Positions 61,295 through 64,000 of a stretch of 64,000 nt of DNA are shown piece after piece. The translations under genes and the position numbers were made by a program. Location of the stretch: assembly GCA_017654935.2 (NCBI GenBank), contig CM065713.1, positions 10,902,603 through 10,966,602 on the forward strand, written 5' to 3'. How positions within the stretch are numbered: the stretch's first letter is position 1; each line of letters opens with the position of its first letter. This stretch comes from Phymorhynchus buccinoides (Eukaryota; Mollusca; Gastropoda; Neogastropoda; Raphitomidae). The notes under the pieces are model-generated. The model was not told the origin of the DNA and did not search any database. It was given only the letters and a program-made list of their open reading frames with translations.

Positions 61295-61485
61295 ATCACC
61301 GGCTCTAGTGCTGCAGCCAAAGGGATGGGTTGGCCTTTGGGGACCTTCCCCAGTACCAGTTGTCCTCAAATCCCTTTGGCCGAGGGAGTGGGGATGTACC
61401 TCGGGCAAAGCATCTCCACTATAAACAAATTCTATCCCGGAACAGCATCTGCTATCTGGCAGTCATGGTCAGAAATGACTGACTG
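61295..61485 (-). mobile_element. SINE-like element of the minisatellite-seeding family, reversed
   Basis: CACCGGCTCTAGTGCTGCAG, GATGGGTTGGCCTTTGGGG, CCCTTTGGCCGAGGGAGTGG, ATCTCCACTATAAACAAATT, CTATCTGGCAGTCATGG. Complements 52480-52700. Confidence 0.75.
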
Positions 61486-61522
61486 GCATAATAATAATAA
61501 TAGTGTTTTAAATAATAGTTTA

Positions 61523-61746
61523 TTAGGTAATTTATAGTCACTGAGGCGTCTCTGTGAAATTCAGGTTGCTCCCACCTGGAGAGTGCGTCGCAGCCAGAGG
61601 CGCGCCACCAAATAAAAAAAAAAAAATGTGCATGCGATTTTTGTGTGACTGATGAGGAAGGAAAGGGTGGGGTGGGTAAATTTTGACTAAATGACAACTT
61701 TTTCGTTGCTGCTGAGTTTAACATATGCTAAGTGCATGGGCACACG

Positions 61747-61777
<31 letters not shown>

Positions 61778-61897
61778 TCCATGTTCAGACTGTAAGGCCT
61801 AGTGCAAAGTGAGAGGAAAAATTCCCCTGTACCCAGGTTCGAACTCGGGTTTACTTGACACGAAGCGAACGCGCTACAACTGCGCCACACTATATAG
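61523..61897 (-). mobile_element. tRNA-headed SINE, reversed, near full length
   Basis: Same order as 35085-35438. A box TGGCGCAGTTGTAGCGCG and B box GTTCGAACCTGGG read on the minus strand. Confidence 0.85.
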
Positions 61898-62119
61898 CAC
61901 TATTCTCCTGAAATTTACATGAAAACACATTTTTTTAAAAAAGAGGCAATATAACTCACGCACACAACACACATTCAAAATACATGATAAATAAAATTAT
62001 TTTGGGAAAAAATCATGGAATAAAAAATTCATGTGAAACCACGCACACAACCCACATTTAAAATGCCTACATAAAATATACAGCTGTCATTGAAAGACAT
62101 TTACAATAATATCTGTAGT
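61898..62119. other. Non-coding stretch
   Basis: AT-rich with ACGCACACAAC repeated twice. Nothing recognised. Confidence 0.35.
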
Positions 62120-62240
62120 GTTAAAAATTCGGGACTTTCCTGGTGTTGCACTGCCTCCGGGCATTGCTTCCAGGATTGTTCCCACCGTCTTTTTATCTCC
62201 TAATGTCTCATATGCGTCTGTTTCAGACCAGAGGACGTTA
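62120..62240 (+). repeat. Dispersed repeat fragment (GGGACTTTCCTGG...CCAGAGGACGTTAA)
   Basis: Matches 18940-19105. It is cut at its right end by the piggyBac-like MITE, whose TTAA coincides with the repeat's own GTTAA. Confidence 0.65.
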
Positions 62241-62241
62241 A

Positions 62242-62465
62242 CCCTTTCACCGCCAGCCATATTTCAGCCAAACGTTTCCATTGCCTGGGTAGAGAACAAA
62301 ATCCATCTGCAGTATTGGGGATTCTTCTGTGATATATATAAAATAAGGTCTATTCTTACTTCCCAAAACTAAGACAATAGGGTCTTTGGATAATAGACCC
62401 CAATTCGATGCCTTTTAGGTGTTAAATTACTGTGGTGCTAAAATGCGACTTTAGCGGTGAAAGGG
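62242..62465. mobile_element. piggyBac-like MITE, TTAA-flanked (third copy)
   Basis: CCCTTTCACCGCCAGCC...AGCGGTGAAAGGG with TTAA on both sides (62238-62241, 62466-62469). Confidence 0.85.
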
Positions 62466-62492
62466 TTAAACAGATTTTTCTCATTGGTACAC

Positions 62493-62961
62493 ATTAGCTA
62501 ATGTTGCTAGGGACATTAGGAAAGTGAGAACTGTGCGATGAATAATTTTCTTCTTCTTCGATCGCTCAGACAGTTTCCTGTCAATTAGCTAATGTTGCTA
62601 GGGACATTAGGAAAGTGAGAACTGTGCGATGAATAATTTTCTTCTTCTTCTTCTTCGATCGCTCAGACAGTTTCCTGTCAATTAGCTAATGTTGCTAGGG
62701 ACAGTAAGAAAGTGAGAACTGTGCGATGAATAATTTTCTTCTTCTTCTTCTTCTTCGATCGCTCAGACAGTTTCCTGTCAATTAGCTAATGTTGCTAGGG
62801 ACAGTAAGAAAGTGAGAACTGTGCAATGAATAATTTTCTTCTTCTTCTTCTTCGATCGCTCAGACAGTTTCCTGTCAATTAGCTAATGTTGCTAGGGACA
62901 TTAGGAAAGCGAGAACTGTGCGATGAATAATTTTCTTCTTCTTCAATCGCTCAGACAGTTT
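62493..62961. repeat. Tandem array of a SINE 3' end (91-100-bp units)
   Basis: Units start at 62493, 62584, 62681, 62781 and 62878. Each contains ATTAGCTAATGTTGCTAGGG, a (TTC)n run of varying length (about 4-7) and GATCGCTCAGACAGTTTCCT GTCA, the reversed 3' end of the GAA-tail SINE subfamily. Unit length changes in steps of three with (TTC)n. Confidence 0.85.
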
Positions 62962-63346
62962 CCCCTGTACCCAGGTTCGAACACGGGTTTACTTGACACG
63001 AAGCGAACGCGTTACCATTGTGCCACACTACACAGTGGCATTTGCTCCCATGCCGAAAGACTCCACATTCAGACTGTAAGGCCTAGTGCAAAGTGAGAGG
63101 AAAAATCCCCTGTACCCAGGTTCGAACTCGGGTTTACTTGACACGAAGCGAACGCGTTACCATTGTGCCACACTACACAGTGGCATTTGCTCCCATGCCG
63201 AAAGACTCCACATTCAGACTGTAAGGCCTAGTGTAAAGTGAGAGGAAAAATCCCCTGTACCCAGGTTCGAACTCGGGTTTACTTGACACGAAGCGAACGC
63301 GTTACCATTGTGCCACACTACACAGTGGCATTTGCTCCCATGCCGC
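62962..63346. repeat. Tandem array of a tRNA-type SINE head (145-bp units)
   Basis: CCCCTGTACCCAGGTTCGAA (reversed B-box region) starts at 62962, 63107 and 63252, a period of exactly 145 bp. Each unit also contains the reversed A box (TACCATTGTGCCACACTA) and the AGACTGTAAGGCCTAGTG segment. Confidence 0.88.
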
Positions 63347-64000
63347 TCATTCCGAGTCCCAACACTCAGCCACACCCAGGCTTGTTCAGGTCGCAGAATC
63401 CGATACCAGCAATTCAAGGGGAGCGAATCTATGTTAGGCCGTCAGGAGGCAACCAACTGAGGAGACACTGACAGTCTAGATTTACTTAAGTTTCTTCATT
63501 TATGCTAAAAATGGCGGCAAAGGTAAAGATGTGCCACCCCCCCCTGCATTTCTCGGTTAACTCTTTCATTCCTGGTTTTACACTAACTGTTACTTCCCCT
63601 TATTCCTATGTTTCTATTATCTATCTATTCCCTTCATTCCTGGATTTATAGAGGGTTAAAAATGTGATAATGGGGTACTTATTTTAGAGACTTACGGCAG
63701 TAACCCACATTACATGAACCTAAGAATGTCATATACCGTTGTGTAGGGATTTGATGTGAGAAGCTGTTTGTGACCATGTTGACACATTATGGTGACATGA
63801 CAGATGACACACAGGTGTAAAACAGGTAAGTTTACAATTTAACATAAAACATACCATCATGCGATACATGCAGGTCAGTGTTTTTAAAGCAAATTGTATA
63901 TTTCATGCACGCACTCACCAAGCGATGCCTCCTGTACATCCCCATGCATTGTGCTTGTCATTACTCCACAGATAAGTCACCATTGTCACCATAATTGTCC
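63347..64000. other. Non-coding stretch to window end
   Basis: Apart from a fragment of the foldback family (AAAGATGTGCC, poly-C, CATTTCTCGGTTAA; 63519-63565) nothing is recognised. Confidence 0.4.

Overview
This is eukaryotic, repeat-dense DNA, most likely from a mollusc and probably a marine gastropod. That assignment is inference. It rests on the abundance of tRNA-headed SINEs, palindromic MITEs, Tx1/L1-like and CR1/Jockey-like LINE pieces, a Gypsy LTR element with a SCAN-like Gag, long TC/TG microsatellites, TTAGGG-type telomere-like runs, and lineage-style SOCS-box genes. Nothing in the window looks bacterial or organellar.

Genes. The main coding content is a pair of paralogous plus-strand genes for ankyrin-like SOCS-box proteins. 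Their large coding exons are at 24162-26234 and 55135-57033. Each is preceded by a homologous candidate first exon that ends in ATG TCG directly before a GT donor (17184-17442 and 51543-51839). Both large exons start in phase 0 after a TTTCAG acceptor, so each gene can be read as two exons beginning Met-Ser. The C-termini carry an Elongin-BC-like box followed by an LPLP Cul5-box motif, so the products are probably substrate receptors of Cullin-5 ubiquitin ligases. Two smaller gene remnants are a frameshifted THAP-like exon (11434-11640, +) and a probable first coding exon with an NRF1-type promoter (15226-15403, -).

Layout. 1-9.5 kb: reversed LTR fragment, a repeat with TCAAGGTCA motifs, LINE relics, TC tracts, a Helentron-like element, and piggyBac-like and hAT-like MITEs. 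9.8-11.2 kb: a 29-bp minisatellite inside a SINE-like element. 11.4-17.5 kb: THAP relic, promoter/first exon, several hairpin MITEs, first exon of SOCS gene 1. 17.9-24 kb: LINE relic, a TC-rich element with inverted termini, duplicated blocks, and a 26-bp minisatellite. 24.2-26.2 kb: SOCS gene 1. 26.7-36 kb: a tandem duplication of the gene's 3' flank, the second copy split by a nearly full-length Tx1/L1-like LINE (28409-34741) with a 13-bp target-site duplication. 36-40.7 kb: foldback with telomere-like repeats, a 37-bp minisatellite, and tandem blocks carrying insertions. 40.8-49.1 kb: an 80-bp minisatellite split by a young LTR retrotransposon (42715-48917) with 5-bp target-site duplications and an open Gag-protease-integrase frame lacking reverse transcriptase. 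49.3-57 kb: LINE and SINE pieces, then SOCS gene 2. 57-64 kb: MITEs, SINEs, an inverted copy of gene 1's downstream flank, and two SINE-derived tandem arrays.

Two themes stand out. First, a segmental duplication carried a whole SOCS-box gene (first exon, coding exon and 3' flank). Second, at least four tandem arrays in the window (29 bp, 80 bp, about 95 bp and 145 bp) appear to have grown from inside, or from the ends of, dispersed SINE-like elements.
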